This document shows, one piece after another, positions 16,527 to 25,107 of a stretch of DNA of 62,836 nucleotides. The notes beneath the pieces were generated by a model. The model saw nothing but the letters and a program-made list of their open reading frames with translations. It was not told where the DNA came from and searched no databases. Source of the DNA: CAYRZF01 sp964428805 (lineage in GTDB: Bacteria > Methylomirabilota > Methylomirabilia > Rokubacteriales > CSP1-6); NCBI GenBank assembly GCA_964428805.1, contig CAYRZF010000003.1:1-62836 (forward strand), given 5' to 3'. Both the position numbers and the translations under genes were made by a program. Every line of letters starts with the position of its first letter. Position 1 is the first letter of the stretch.

Positions 16527-17060
16527 CTAGAAGTGGGGACCGGGAGCCCCCCGCGGCCCCATCATGCCCGACTTGTCGAAGACCCGGTCCTCCACCAGGA
16601 TCGGGACCTTGGCCCGGATGGCGAGGGCGATGGCGTCGGAGGGGCGCGAGTCCAGCGTCATCTCGGTCCCGTTGGCGCTGAGATAGACGACGGCGTAATA
16701 GATGTCGTCCTTGAGGTCCGTGATCACGACCCGCTTGAGGGACACCTTGAGCCGGCCGAAAAGGGTCAGGAAGAGATCATGGGTGAGCGGCCGGGGGGGG
16801 GTTATGCCCTGGAGCGGGTAAGCGATTGCGCCGAACTGGGCGGCGTCGATGGCCATGGTGAGGCTGCGCTTGTCGCGTTTCCCCTCCAGGACGACGATGG
16901 GCTGCTGGGTGCGCGGGTCGATTATGACCCCCATGACTTCCGCCTCCTGCGGGCCCGTGGCCTTCGGCGGGGGCACCTCGCCCTGTTCCTTGGCCCCGAT
17001 TCCTCCCAGGAGCACTGCCGTCAGAAGGAGAAGCAGCACGGTCGATCGCCTCATGCTCAT
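16527..17060 (-). CDS. Exported bifunctional nuclease (BFN/DUF151) domain protein
   Basis: 177 residues. A hydrophobic N-terminus (RSTVLLLLLTAVLLGGIGA) reads as a signal peptide. It is followed by a single BFN domain (about 38-165) with VMGVIIDPRTQQPIVVLEGK, the DDIYYAVVYL strand and the signature DSRPSDAIALAIRAKVPI. BFN domains are usually cytoplasmic; secretion of one is unusual. The ATG at 17060 has GGAGG 7 bases upstream; a second ATG two codons on is possible. First gene of a run with the AAA+ ATPase, 69-residue protein and thioesterase. Confidence 0.88.
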   Translation of the reverse strand: MSMRRSTVLLLLLTAVLLGGIGAKEQGEVPPPKATGPQEAEVMGVIIDPRTQQPIVVLEGKRDKRSLTMAIDAAQFGAIAYPLQGITPPRPLTHDLFLTLFGRLKVSLKRVVITDLKDDIYYAVVYLSANGTEMTLDSRPSDAIALAIRAKVPILVEDRVFDKSGMMGPRGAPGPHF

Positions 17061-17107
17061 CCGCCATCCTCCCGTCAGGCCGACAAAGACACCGTCGGGG
17101 TTCGAAA

Positions 17108-17136
17108 AGTATGGGTCTTGCGCGCGGGAAAGTCAA
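17108..17136 (-). promoter_or_regulatory. Sigma70-type promoter for the BFN/AAA operon
   Basis: Minus strand TTGACT (17131-17136), 17-base spacer, CATACT (17108-17113), about 48 bases before the BFN start. The -35 overlaps the last codons of the MFS gene. Confidence 0.5.
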
Positions 17137-18311
17137 CCTGACCGGAGGCGGAAGCTGGCGATGAATCCGGCGGTGAGGAGGACGGTCAGCACGCTCCACA
17201 TGCCTCCGTAGCTGAACCCGTGGATCACGTAGCCGAACATCATCGAACCGAGCGCGTTGCCGGCGAGGAAGACCGAGCTAAAAATCCCCACCGCGCTCCC
17301 CCGGCGGGCTTCCGCGGTCTCATCCATCAAGAGGGCGGCCAGCGCCGGGTAGAGAAAGCCGTGGGCGCCGCCGGCCAGGAGCCCCGCGAGGAACAGAAAG
17401 GGGAGCACGGGGATCGTGGCGCGGGCCCCGATCACGATCCCCAGCACCGCCAGGATGCCTGTGGCAACCGCCTGGACGAACATGGAGGGGACGATGACCG
17501 CCCGGCGGCCCAGCGTATCACTGAGACCGCCCCCGACGGCGCGGACGAACATCGCGGCGACCGCGTAGGCTGTGTAGAAGAGCGCCAGGCTCGTTACGCC
17601 GAGCAGCTCCCCGAACGTCGGGAGAAAGGTAAAGATCGTTCCGCTCCCAAGACCGAAGAAGAAGGCCAGCGCCATGGGCAGGCGGAGAATCTCCCCCAGG
17701 CCGTCGCGGATCACCTGCACCCCGCGCGGCGGCAACGCCAGTGCCCCGCCGGATTCTCGCACCCGAAACGCCAGGCCCAGCGCCGTGAGGGCGAGCAGTG
17801 TTGTCATGGCAAAGAACGCTTGAAAGCCGAGGTGCCGGATCACGAGCTCCCCGGCCAGGGGGGACAGCGCCGTGGAGAGAAGCCCGGAAATCCCAAAGAT
17901 CCCCAGCGCCCAGCCGCGCCGCGCCGGCGGCACCAGGTCAACGACCATGGTGTAATTGGCCACAAAGAACGCCGAAAACCCGATGCCCTGAAAGGCTCGG
18001 AGGACCGCGAAGACGGGGAGCGAGGCCAGCAGGTTGAAGCCGATCGAGGCGGCCGCTGCGAGGCTGACGCCCAGGAGCAAGAAGGGCCGGCGGCCGACGC
18101 GATCCACCCAGGCCCCCACCAGCGGTTGGCAGAAGATCCCGGCGGCGCTATACATCCCCATGACGAGGCCGATCTGGACCTCGCTGCCACCGAGTTGCTG
18201 GATGTGGAGCGGGAGAAGGACGAACGCGTTGACGCTGGCGAAGAAAAAGAAGTTCATGGAAGTGACCCAGAAGAACTGGCGGGTGAGAACGGACGGCGGG
18301 GATGGGATCAC
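17133..18311 (-). CDS. MFS transporter
   Basis: 392 residues with about 12 hydrophobic helices in two sets of six. MFS landmarks are visible: the loop 2-3 motif VDRVGRRPFLLLG, and the equivalent in the second half, LSDTLGRRAVIVPSM. The G-rich helix 5 (WALGIFGISGLLSTALSPL) suggests a drug or metabolite exporter, but substrate cannot be deduced. Starts at GTG 18311, divergent from the small zinc-ribbon gene. A TATAAT (18356-18361, minus strand) lies about 45 bases upstream without a good -35. Confidence 0.9.
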   Translation of the reverse strand: MIPSPPSVLTRQFFWVTSMNFFFFASVNAFVLLPLHIQQLGGSEVQIGLVMGMYSAAGIFCQPLVGAWVDRVGRRPFLLLGVSLAAAASIGFNLLASLPVFAVLRAFQGIGFSAFFVANYTMVVDLVPPARRGWALGIFGISGLLSTALSPLAGELVIRHLGFQAFFAMTTLLALTALGLAFRVRESGGALALPPRGVQVIRDGLGEILRLPMALAFFFGLGSGTIFTFLPTFGELLGVTSLALFYTAYAVAAMFVRAVGGGLSDTLGRRAVIVPSMFVQAVATGILAVLGIVIGARATIPVLPFLFLAGLLAGGAHGFLYPALAALLMDETAEARRGSAVGIFSSVFLAGNALGSMMFGYVIHGFSYGGMWSVLTVLLTAGFIASFRLRSG

Positions 18312-18316
18312 GAGCG

Positions 18317-18346
18317 TTGATCTTCCCGGGCCACCGGCAGTAGAAT
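18317..18346 (+). promoter_or_regulatory. Sigma70-type promoter for the small zinc-ribbon gene
   Basis: TTGATC (18317-18322), 18-base spacer, TAGAAT (18341-18346); predicted start about 11 bases before the ATG at 18364. Confidence 0.45.
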
Positions 18347-18363
18347 GGCGCAGGCATTATAGC

Positions 18364-18489
18364 ATGAGCGATCCACGCACCCCCGAAACGTCCCATACCT
18401 GCAACGTCTGCGGCGAGCGGATGCGGGAAATCCACTGCAAGATCATCTGCCCGCGGTGCGGGTACACGCGCGACTGCTCCGACCCCTAA
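18364..18489 (+). CDS. Small zinc-ribbon protein, 41 residues
   Basis: A 41-residue product (MSDPRTPETSHTCNVCGERM...) containing CxxCGE, a middle cysteine and ICPRCGYTRDCSD, that is two CxxC knuckles spaced for a single zinc ribbon, plus extra cysteines. No other domain. It has its own predicted promoter and ends at a palindromic repeat. Such mini zinc ribbons bind nucleic acid or act as adaptors, but no function can be assigned. The dense cysteine pattern makes it unlikely to be a chance frame. Confidence 0.6.
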   Translation: MSDPRTPETSHTCNVCGERMREIHCKIICPRCGYTRDCSDP

Positions 18490-18494
18490 CCCAA

Positions 18495-18583
18495 CCCCCT
18501 CACCTCTTCCTCGTCCCCCTCACCTTCATCCTCTCCCCCGTGGGGGAGAGGGCGGGGTGAGGGGGAGGAGACAAGGTGAGGGG
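18495..18583. repeat. Intergenic palindromic repeat, copy 2
   Basis: Core CCCCCTCACCTTCATCCTCT...GGGGGAGAGGG...GGTGAGGGGG with additional half-arms on both sides; near-perfect hairpin around 18540. Lies between the zinc-ribbon gene and the hotdog gene. Confidence 0.85.
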
Positions 18584-18595
18584 ACGACTCCGGCG

Positions 18596-19456
18596 ATGAG
18601 GACGATTGAGCACGTGCTCTCCAAATGCCTCAGCCTGAACGCCGATGGCACTGGCCGCCTCACGCTCGCCGCCGCGCTCCAGGGATTCCCGGAGACGGCT
18701 CACGGCGGGGCAATTCTCGGCACCTTCGATGCGGCTGCGGCGCGATGGATCACATCCACCACTCCCCGGACGATCGTGGCGCAGATCCAGAAGAGCGTGC
18801 CCCTCGAAACCGCCCTTCCGCTGGCTGCCCGGGGGGCAAGGGATGAGGTGGTCCTCGTCCTCGGAGACGACGGGCAACCGCGGGCGCACGGGCGCGTGAC
18901 GGTCGCCACTGTCGAACCGGCTTCGCGGTGGAGTTGGACTCCCCAGCCCGGTAAGAGCCTCGACCTCCCGACCGCCCGAGGTTGTCTCGCCTGCGGGAGC
19001 GAGAACCCGGTGGGGCTCCGGGTTCAACTGCGCTTCGATGACCGCTGCGTCTGGAGCGAATTTCGCCCGCCGGACACCTATCGCACCCCGGACGGACGGA
19101 TCGCGCCGGCCCTGTACACGGTGCTCCTGGACGAGATGGCCTGGTGGCTCGGGGCGCTCGCCTCGGGCGAGGCCGGCGTCACGACTGAGCTCGCTGTCGC
19201 GCTCCACCGGCCCGCTCATCCGTTCGGCAACGCGCTCCTGGCTATCGGCTGCCGCGACGGGGTGGTCGCCATGGACGAGCGAAACCACTTCTGGAAGACC
19301 GAGAGCGCCGTCCTGGCGTCGGATGGCAGCCTCCTGGCTTCGGGGGTGATCACCTTCGCCGGGAGCCGCGCCTACTCCAGGCGGCTCGTCCCGAAGCTCC
19401 TGGCCATGAACTCGCCCGAGCGCCTCCGCCCGATCTTCCCCACACACGTCCCCTGA
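18596..19456 (+). CDS. Double-hotdog thioesterase-like protein
   Basis: 286 residues from the ATG at 18596 (MRTIEHVL). Two hotdog-like halves can be seen: residues 1-115 with FPETAHGGAILGTFDAAAARW, and 150-260 with RIAPALYTVLLDEMAWWLGAL, where a central helix follows a small-residue turn as in PaaI-type thioesterases. A CLACGSENPVGLRVQL segment starts the second half; a similar CFACGxxNPxGL stretch is common in stand-alone hotdog proteins. Acyl-CoA thioester hydrolysis is inferred. Followed after 11 bases by the CcoN-like gene. Confidence 0.7.
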   Translation: MRTIEHVLSKCLSLNADGTGRLTLAAALQGFPETAHGGAILGTFDAAAARWITSTTPRTIVAQIQKSVPLETALPLAARGARDEVVLVLGDDGQPRAHGRVTVATVEPASRWSWTPQPGKSLDLPTARGCLACGSENPVGLRVQLRFDDRCVWSEFRPPDTYRTPDGRIAPALYTVLLDEMAWWLGALASGEAGVTTELAVALHRPAHPFGNALLAIGCRDGVVAMDERNHFWKTESAVLASDGSLLASGVITFAGSRAYSRRLVPKLLAMNSPERLRPIFPTHVP

Positions 19457-19467
19457 CGGGCCACCCG

Positions 19468-19905
19468 ATGCCCCCCCTCGTCAGGCGCTACATCAAAACG
19501 AGCTTCGGGTTTCTGGTCGCGGGCCTTTTGCTGGGCGGGTACCTGACGGTGGGAGAATTTCTCGTGGGTGCCTATCCGCCGCGCCTGGCCATCACGGCCC
19601 ACGTCCACCTGCTCCTCGTGGGGTTCATGCTGATGATGGTCATGGGCGTGGCGACGTGGATGTTCCCGCGGCCGGCGAAGGACGACACCCGCTACCGGCC
19701 CGAGCTGGCCGAGGCCGTCTATTGGGTGATGACGATTTCGACCGCTCTGCGGGCGGCCGCCGAACTCGCCGCGGGCTGGTCAGGCGCGCCTTCCCTTCGG
19801 ATCCTCGTGGCACTCGGGGGCCTGGGCCAGCTCCTGGGCGCCGGCCTTTTCGTCATCAACATGTGGACGCGCGTCAGGATGCCCTCCGTGCCCCCCCTCA
19901 AGTAG
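19468..19905 (+). CDS. Short CcoN/heme-copper-oxidase-like membrane protein
   Basis: 145 residues with four predicted helices (about 10-32, 40-64, 83-105, 112-132). AHVHLLLVGFMLMMVMGVATWMFPR resembles a helix pair of cbb3-type oxidase subunit I (CcoN) and NorB, including histidines that ligate heme in the full-length proteins. At 145 residues it cannot be a complete oxidase subunit of twelve helices. It may be a stand-alone heme-binding or scaffold protein. Its end overlaps the convergent PHP gene by 8 bases. Confidence 0.6.
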   Translation: MPPLVRRYIKTSFGFLVAGLLLGGYLTVGEFLVGAYPPRLAITAHVHLLLVGFMLMMVMGVATWMFPRPAKDDTRYRPELAEAVYWVMTISTALRAAAELAAGWSGAPSLRILVALGGLGQLLGAGLFVINMWTRVRMPSVPPLK

Positions 19906-20746
19906 GGCGGGTGGCCCGCGCCTCCCCGGCCCTGGCCTTGAGCGCCTCGTAGACGGAGAGCGGGACGGCGGGACTGCCCAGCGGGTTGGTCCTGCCGACG
20001 TGGAGCCCGTGAAAGTCAGAGCCGCCGGTTGCTACGAGGTTCAGGTCCTTACACATGCGCAGGTAGTTCAGCGTCTGGGTGGCCGAGTGCTCGTGGTAGT
20101 AGCATTCGATCCCCATGAGCCCCGCCGTCACCAGGTCGGGGATAAGATCGTCCCGCTCTGCCAGGCCGGGGTGGGCCAGGACCGGGACTCCTCCCACCCG
20201 TCGGATGATGCCCACCGCCTGGGCCGGGGAGAGCTTCTCCCGCGGCACGTTGGCCGGTCCTCCCGCCCGGAGGTAGCGATTAAACGCTTCCCGGAAGCTC
20301 TTCACGTACCCGCGCGCCACCATCACCTGGGCGATGTGGGGACGGCCCGCTGACCCCTCTTTGACGAGGGCGAAGACCTCTTCGGGATCGATGGGCATCC
20401 CAAGTTCCGCGAGTCGGGCAGCGATCCGGTACACGCGCGCTTTCCTCTCCGAGCGCTGCTCCCGTAAGAAGGCCTGGAACCATTCCGTCTGGTACTCGAG
20501 GAAGTAGCCCAGGATATGGACCTCGCCGCCGTCCACATCGCAGTTGATCTCGATGCCGGGGATCAAGATCATCGGGGGATGCTTCGCCACCTCGTCGAAG
20601 GCGTCCGGCAGCCCTTCGGTGGAGTCGTGGTCGGTGATGGCCAGCACGCGGACGCCGCGCCGCGCCGCCGCCCGCACCAGCTCCCGCGGCGCCAACGCGC
20701 CGTCGGACGCCGTCGTGTGGGAGTGCAGATCGACGCCGCCGGACAT
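19898..20746 (-). CDS. PHP-domain phosphoesterase (YciV/RnmA-like)
   Basis: 282 residues. The PHP metal-site motifs are complete: DLHSHTTASDG at the N-terminus, AITDHDSTEG, GIEINC, a middle HPGL and C-terminal GGSDFHG. The insertion (about residues 100-150) is typical of the TrpH/YciV group, which hydrolyses 3',5'-nucleoside bisphosphates or trims 5' ends of small RNAs. Last gene of a long minus-strand run; the start lies 25 bases after pepA. Confidence 0.88.
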   Translation of the reverse strand: MSGGVDLHSHTTASDGALAPRELVRAAARRGVRVLAITDHDSTEGLPDAFDEVAKHPPMILIPGIEINCDVDGGEVHILGYFLEYQTEWFQAFLREQRSERKARVYRIAARLAELGMPIDPEEVFALVKEGSAGRPHIAQVMVARGYVKSFREAFNRYLRAGGPANVPREKLSPAQAVGIIRRVGGVPVLAHPGLAERDDLIPDLVTAGLMGIECYYHEHSATQTLNYLRMCKDLNLVATGGSDFHGLHVGRTNPLGSPAVPLSVYEALKARAGEARATRPT

Positions 20747-20771
20747 GCCTCGGAGGGGGGCTACGCCCGCG

Positions 20772-22268
20772 TCACCGGCGAGCAGCCCGGGACATGAGGT
20801 AGGTCAGGAGGGTGCGCACGCCGACGCCGGTGCCACCCTTGGGGCCGAGCGGCAGGTCTTTCTCGGTAAAGGCCGTGCCGGCGATGTCGAGGTGCGCCCA
20901 CGGGGTCGAGCCCACGAAGTCCCGGAGGAAGATTCCCGCGGTGATGGCCCCGCCGCCCCGGGGTCCGACGTTGTTCAGGTCGGCCACCTCGCTCTTGAGC
21001 AACTCTTTGTACTCGCCGATGAGCGGCAGCGGCCACATCCGCTCCCCCGCCACCTCGGCGGCGGCCAGCACGTGGTCGGCCAGGGGTTTGTTGTTCCACA
21101 TGACGCCGGAGCAGAGATTGCCGAGGGCGACGACGATCGCGCCGGTCAGCGTAGCCAGATCAATGATCTCCTGCGGCTTGACCTGCTTGACGGCGTAGGC
21201 CAGCGCGTCGGCGAGCGTGAGACGGCCTTCGGCGTCGGTGTTGCCGATCTCGATGGTGGTTCCGTTCATGGCGCGCACGATGTCCCCGGGACGCTGGGCG
21301 GTGCCCGAGGGCATGTTCTCGGCGGCCGCGATAATCCCATGGACCTCGAAAGGCAGAGCGAGGGCGGGCAACGCCCGCATGATCGCCAGGACACTAGCCG
21401 CCCCCGACATGTCGTCCTTCATCCTGAGCATGCCGTCGGCGGGCTTGAGGTCGAGCCCGCCCGAGTCGAAGGTGATCCCTTTCCCGATGATCGCGATCCT
21501 CCGGCGCGCACGCCCCCGCGGCGCGTAGGTCAGGTGGATGAACTTCGGCGGCTCCGCGCTCCCCTGGGCGACCCCAAGATAGGCGCCCATCCCCATCTTC
21601 TGGCACTCGGCTCGATCATAGACCTTGAGCCTGAGCCCCCCGTCTTTTGCGATTTGCGTGGCGACCCTGGCCAGGTAGGTGGGAGTCACCTGGTTGGCAG
21701 GCTCGTTGACGAGGTCCCGGGCCAAGCAGGTGGCCGAGGCGAAGATCTCCCCGAGCCTCAGGCCGTCCCTGACTTGGACATCCAGACCGCGCTGGGAGTC
21801 CACGACCCTCAGTTCCTCGACAGCCTTGTTGTTCTTCTCGCGCTTATAGCGATCGAAGGTATAGGTGCCAAGGAGCGCGCCCTCCGCCAGCGCCTGGGCC
21901 CTGACCTTGGGCGAGAGGCCGTCGCCCAGGAGCGCCGTCGAAACGAGCTTAGCGCCCAGGTCACGGGATCGTCTCAACGCGACAGCGGCAGCCCGGCGCA
22001 CCCGCTCGGCGTCCACCTCCGTGCGCTTTCCCAGCCCCACAACGAGGACGCGCTTGGCGGGAAGACGGCCGGCCGTGTGCACGTAAGCAAGCTGCTCGGG
22101 CTTCCCCTCGAACTTCTCCGCCCTCACCACCTCCGAGAGCAGCCCCTTGAGCGCCTGATCCAGGGTAACCACCGATGTGGAGAGCCGCTTCTCCTCGGCG
22201 TAGCCTCCGACGACGAGCACGTCCCCCTCGGCCTGGACCAGTGAACGGGTGTGGAACGTGAGCTTCAT
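20772..22268 (-). CDS. pepA: Leucyl (cytosol) aminopeptidase, M17 family
   Basis: 498 residues. The M17 signature NTDAEGRLTLADAL is present, together with GKGITFDSGGLDLKP (metal-binding Lys/Asp) and MKDDMSGAASVL, so both metal sites are intact. It releases N-terminal amino acids from peptides in the cytoplasm. The ATG at 22268 overlaps the Nudix stop (ATGA), showing coupling. The frame stays open upstream to 22601 but that is antisense-like overlap with the Nudix gene. Confidence 0.95.
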   Translation of the reverse strand: MKLTFHTRSLVQAEGDVLVVGGYAEEKRLSTSVVTLDQALKGLLSEVVRAEKFEGKPEQLAYVHTAGRLPAKRVLVVGLGKRTEVDAERVRRAAAVALRRSRDLGAKLVSTALLGDGLSPKVRAQALAEGALLGTYTFDRYKREKNNKAVEELRVVDSQRGLDVQVRDGLRLGEIFASATCLARDLVNEPANQVTPTYLARVATQIAKDGGLRLKVYDRAECQKMGMGAYLGVAQGSAEPPKFIHLTYAPRGRARRRIAIIGKGITFDSGGLDLKPADGMLRMKDDMSGAASVLAIMRALPALALPFEVHGIIAAAENMPSGTAQRPGDIVRAMNGTTIEIGNTDAEGRLTLADALAYAVKQVKPQEIIDLATLTGAIVVALGNLCSGVMWNNKPLADHVLAAAEVAGERMWPLPLIGEYKELLKSEVADLNNVGPRGGGAITAGIFLRDFVGSTPWAHLDIAGTAFTEKDLPLGPKGGTGVGVRTLLTYLMSRAARR

Positions 22269-22714
22269 CCCAAGGCGCCTCCTTCGCTGAGCCTCACGGC
22301 CTTGACCACCATCTCCGCGAGCCCCTCCGTCGTCTCGTAACGGGCAAGCTCGGCTATCGGTACCCAGCGGCAGTCCGCGGCGTCGCTGCCGGGACGGACC
22401 TCCCCGGATTCGGGGATGGCGAGATAGTCGATGAGGACGTAGTGGTAGCGGACCCGACCGTCGGGGTCGGAGATGATGCGGTCCACGGCGCCTGCCACGC
22501 CCTGGAGGCGGACCCTGAGGCCGCACTCCTCCCGAACCTCGCGGACCGCGGCCGCCTCCATCGTCTCGCCGAGGTTGACCAGCCCGCCGGGGACGCTCCA
22601 CTTCCCCTCCGCGGGCGGGCGATCGCGCCGGACCAGCAGGACGTGGCCGTCCCTCAGCACGACCGCCCCGACGCCGACCCTCGGGACCTCCGGATACTCG
22701 CGCGGATTAGCCAT
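22265..22714 (-). CDS. Nudix hydrolase
   Basis: 149 residues with the Nudix box GLVNLGETMEAAAVREVREECGL (pattern G-x5-E-x7-REVxEExGx) at about residues 44-66. The N-terminus VGVGAVVLRDGHVLLVRRDRPP and WSVPGG are typical of ADP-ribose or (d)NTP pyrophosphatases. Substrate not predictable. Overlaps pepA by 4 bases and lies 55 bases after the lipoate/octanoate transferase gene. Confidence 0.92.
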   Translation of the reverse strand: MANPREYPEVPRVGVGAVVLRDGHVLLVRRDRPPAEGKWSVPGGLVNLGETMEAAAVREVREECGLRVRLQGVAGAVDRIISDPDGRVRYHYVLIDYLAIPESGEVRPGSDAADCRWVPIAELARYETTEGLAEMVVKAVRLSEGGALG

Positions 22715-22769
22715 GAACCGCCAGAAAACAAGGAGAAGTAATCTGCCAGCCTCGCCCGCGGGTCCGCTG

Positions 22770-23588
22770 TCACGCGGCGACCGTGGGCGCTCGGCCGCTC
22801 ATCGTCCAGCTCTCGGATGCGTACTTCTCCCGGGTGAGCCGCTCCACCAGTGTCTCCTCGTCCCGGGTGAGTCCGCCCGGGGCCAGGTCGAGGCCGTGAG
22901 TCTCACGAACGCCGCCAGCCAGCGCCGCCACCACCTCGTCGAAGGTCGGGCAGCGCCCCAATGTCTCCTCCAGTGTCGTCATTCCGGCGAGGGGATCGCC
23001 CTCCCGGGTGAAGAGCAGGCGCAAACGCACGACGTCGGCGCCAAGCAAGATCGAGCCGTGCTGGAGAAACGCGCCGCCCTGCCGGCGCTGGGCACTCCCC
23101 ACCAGCTTCTTTCCGGCCACTTCGATCTCGTAGGAGCCCGTACGCGCGAAGCAGAAGGCCGGCGACGCCAGGGAATCCGGCGCCCTCACCGCCACCATCT
23201 CTACGGGGACTCCCAGACGCCGAAGGCCCGCCGTCAGCCCTGCGCCGATCCACCGATAGGTCTCGAGCAGGTCGCCACTCCCGTCAAAGTCCCCGGCACG
23301 GGCCACGACGCTGTAGGTGACCTCGCGCGCGAGCGTATCGTGGTAGATCGCGCTCCCCCCCGTCGGGCGCCTCACCAGCCCGATCCCGAACCGCCGGCAG
23401 GCGTCCACGTTGATCCGCGCGTCGAGGCGCTGCCCGTAGCCAAGGGAGATCGTCGGAGGATTCCAGGAAAAGAACCGGAGCGTCGGCGGCGCGGCCCCCT
23501 GGATCCGGCCCAGGAGGATCGCCTCGTCCAGCGCCATGTTCGACGCCCCGTCGAGGGGCTCGGTCACCAGCAGCCGCCAGCCCGCCAT
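22770..23588 (-). CDS. lipM: Octanoyltransferase LipM-like (lipoate/biotin ligase family)
   Basis: 272 residues. RRPTGGSAIYHD (73-84) is the lipoate-ligase/LipM signature, and C146 in AFCFARTGSYEIEVAGKKL aligns with the catalytic cysteine of Bacillus LipM (ACFxxxSxYE...GRKIxGSAQ). This favours octanoyl-ACP:protein transferase over ATP-dependent ligase. In bacteria with LipM the acceptor is GcvH, and gcvH is 3 kb upstream on the same strand, so the operon supplies its own lipoylation step. LipA is not in the window. Confidence 0.85.
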   Translation of the reverse strand: MAGWRLLVTEPLDGASNMALDEAILLGRIQGAAPPTLRFFSWNPPTISLGYGQRLDARINVDACRRFGIGLVRRPTGGSAIYHDTLAREVTYSVVARAGDFDGSGDLLETYRWIGAGLTAGLRRLGVPVEMVAVRAPDSLASPAFCFARTGSYEIEVAGKKLVGSAQRRQGGAFLQHGSILLGADVVRLRLLFTREGDPLAGMTTLEETLGRCPTFDEVVAALAGGVRETHGLDLAPGGLTRDEETLVERLTREKYASESWTMSGRAPTVAA

Positions 23589-23624
23589 GCCTTCACGAGG
23601 GACCGGCGGTCGAACCCCTTCCGA

Positions 23625-25097
23625 TCACCTCGGGGTCCAGCGGAGGTTGGGCTGGCGCGCGGCCAAGGTCTGGTCCAGCCGGCGGACCGACGTGGTCAGG
23701 GGCGCGTCGTGGATGATCTTGGGATTGGACTCGGCCTCGCGGGCGATCTGGATCATCGCGTCACAGAAGGCGTCCAGGGTCTCCTTGGATTCCGTCTCCG
23801 TCGGCTCGATCATGAGCGCCTCCTCCACAACCAGGGGGAAATAGGTGGAGGGGGCGTAGAAGCCCAGATCCAGGAGCCGCTTGGCCACGTCCATGGCGGA
23901 GACCCCGAGCTTCTTCTGCCGGCGCGCCGAGAAGACGCACTCGTGCATGCACGGGCCCGGGTGCGGCAGGTCGTAGTGGGGCTCGAGGCGCTTCATCAGG
24001 TAGTTGGCGTTGAGGATCGCGTTGTCGGACACCGCCCGGAGGCCGTCGGGGCCCATGGTGCGGATGTAGGTGTAGGCGCGGACCAGCATCGCGAAGTTCC
24101 CCCAGAAGGCCTGGAGCTTTCCGATTGATTTCGGACGCTTCCAGTCCAGCTCATAACCGTCTTCCGTCTTCGCCACCACCGGCGTGGGCAGAAACGGCTC
24201 GAGGTGCGCCTTCACACCCACGGGCCCCGCCCCGGGGCCACCGCCGCCGTGGGGAGTGGTGAACGTCTTGTGGAGGTTGAAGTGGCAGACGTCGAAGCCC
24301 AGATCCCCCGGGCGCGTGATCCCGAGGACCGCGTTCAGGTTGGCGCCGTCCATGTACACCTGCGCCCCCTTGGCGTGGCACAGCTCGCTGATCTCGAGGA
24401 TCCGCGGCTCGAAGAGGCCGACGGTGTTCGGGACCGTGACCATGAGGGCTGCGACCTCCTCGTCGAGGTTCCGCTCCAGATCGAGGAGATCAACCCCGCC
24501 CTCGGCGTCGGACTTGAGCTGGATGACGCGATAGCCGGCGATGGCGGTGGAGGCCGGGTTGGTCCCGTGGGCCGAATCCGGCACGAGGACCTTGGTGCGC
24601 CGCTCCCCCCGGTCCAGGTGGTACGCCCTGATCATCAGAACCCCTGCCAATTCTCCCTGCGCCCCCGCCGCCGGTTGAAGAGAGACGGCGTCCAGGCCCG
24701 CGATCTCCGCCAGGTCGCGCCCGAGCTCCCACATCAACTGGAGCGCCCCCTGGGCGTGGGCGTCGGGGATCAGCGGATGAAGGCGCGCGAACCCCGGGAC
24801 CCTCGCCATGTCCTCGTTGATCTTCGGGTTGTACTTCATCGTGCACGAGCCGAGCGGGTAAAAATGGGTGTCCACCCCGTAGTTCATCTGGGAAAGGCGC
24901 GAGTAGTGGCGGACCACGTCCACCTCGGAGACTTCGGGCAGCGCGGGCGGCGTGGCCCGAAAAAGCTTGGACGGCAGGATCTTCGCCGGGTCGGAGGTGG
25001 GAACGTCGGCAGCCGGCAGCGAGTACCCAATGCGGCCGGGAGAGGAGAGCTCAAAGATCAGCTTATCGTATCCGGGCTTGTTGTCGTATGCGCGCAT
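23625..25097 (-). CDS. gcvPB: Glycine dehydrogenase (decarboxylating) subunit 2
   Basis: 490 residues, the PLP-bearing subunit of the split P-protein. The Schiff-base lysine is K277 in CHFNLHKTFTTPHGGGG, next to the glycine-rich stretch. SAHGTNPAS and DGANLNAVLG are further family marks. With GcvPA it decarboxylates glycine and loads the aminomethyl group onto GcvH. Starts 10 bases after gcvPA; length standard. Confidence 0.97.
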   Translation of the reverse strand: MRAYDNKPGYDKLIFELSSPGRIGYSLPAADVPTSDPAKILPSKLFRATPPALPEVSEVDVVRHYSRLSQMNYGVDTHFYPLGSCTMKYNPKINEDMARVPGFARLHPLIPDAHAQGALQLMWELGRDLAEIAGLDAVSLQPAAGAQGELAGVLMIRAYHLDRGERRTKVLVPDSAHGTNPASTAIAGYRVIQLKSDAEGGVDLLDLERNLDEEVAALMVTVPNTVGLFEPRILEISELCHAKGAQVYMDGANLNAVLGITRPGDLGFDVCHFNLHKTFTTPHGGGGPGAGPVGVKAHLEPFLPTPVVAKTEDGYELDWKRPKSIGKLQAFWGNFAMLVRAYTYIRTMGPDGLRAVSDNAILNANYLMKRLEPHYDLPHPGPCMHECVFSARRQKKLGVSAMDVAKRLLDLGFYAPSTYFPLVVEEALMIEPTETESKETLDAFCDAMIQIAREAESNPKIIHDAPLTTSVRRLDQTLAARQPNLRWTPR

Positions 25098-25107
25098 GGT
25101 TGGCCTC

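Noticed and set aside
20772..22601. 609-codon frame including pepA
   Set aside because: The first 111 codons overlap the Nudix gene in another frame; the ATG at 22268 coupled by ATGA overlap is the true start.
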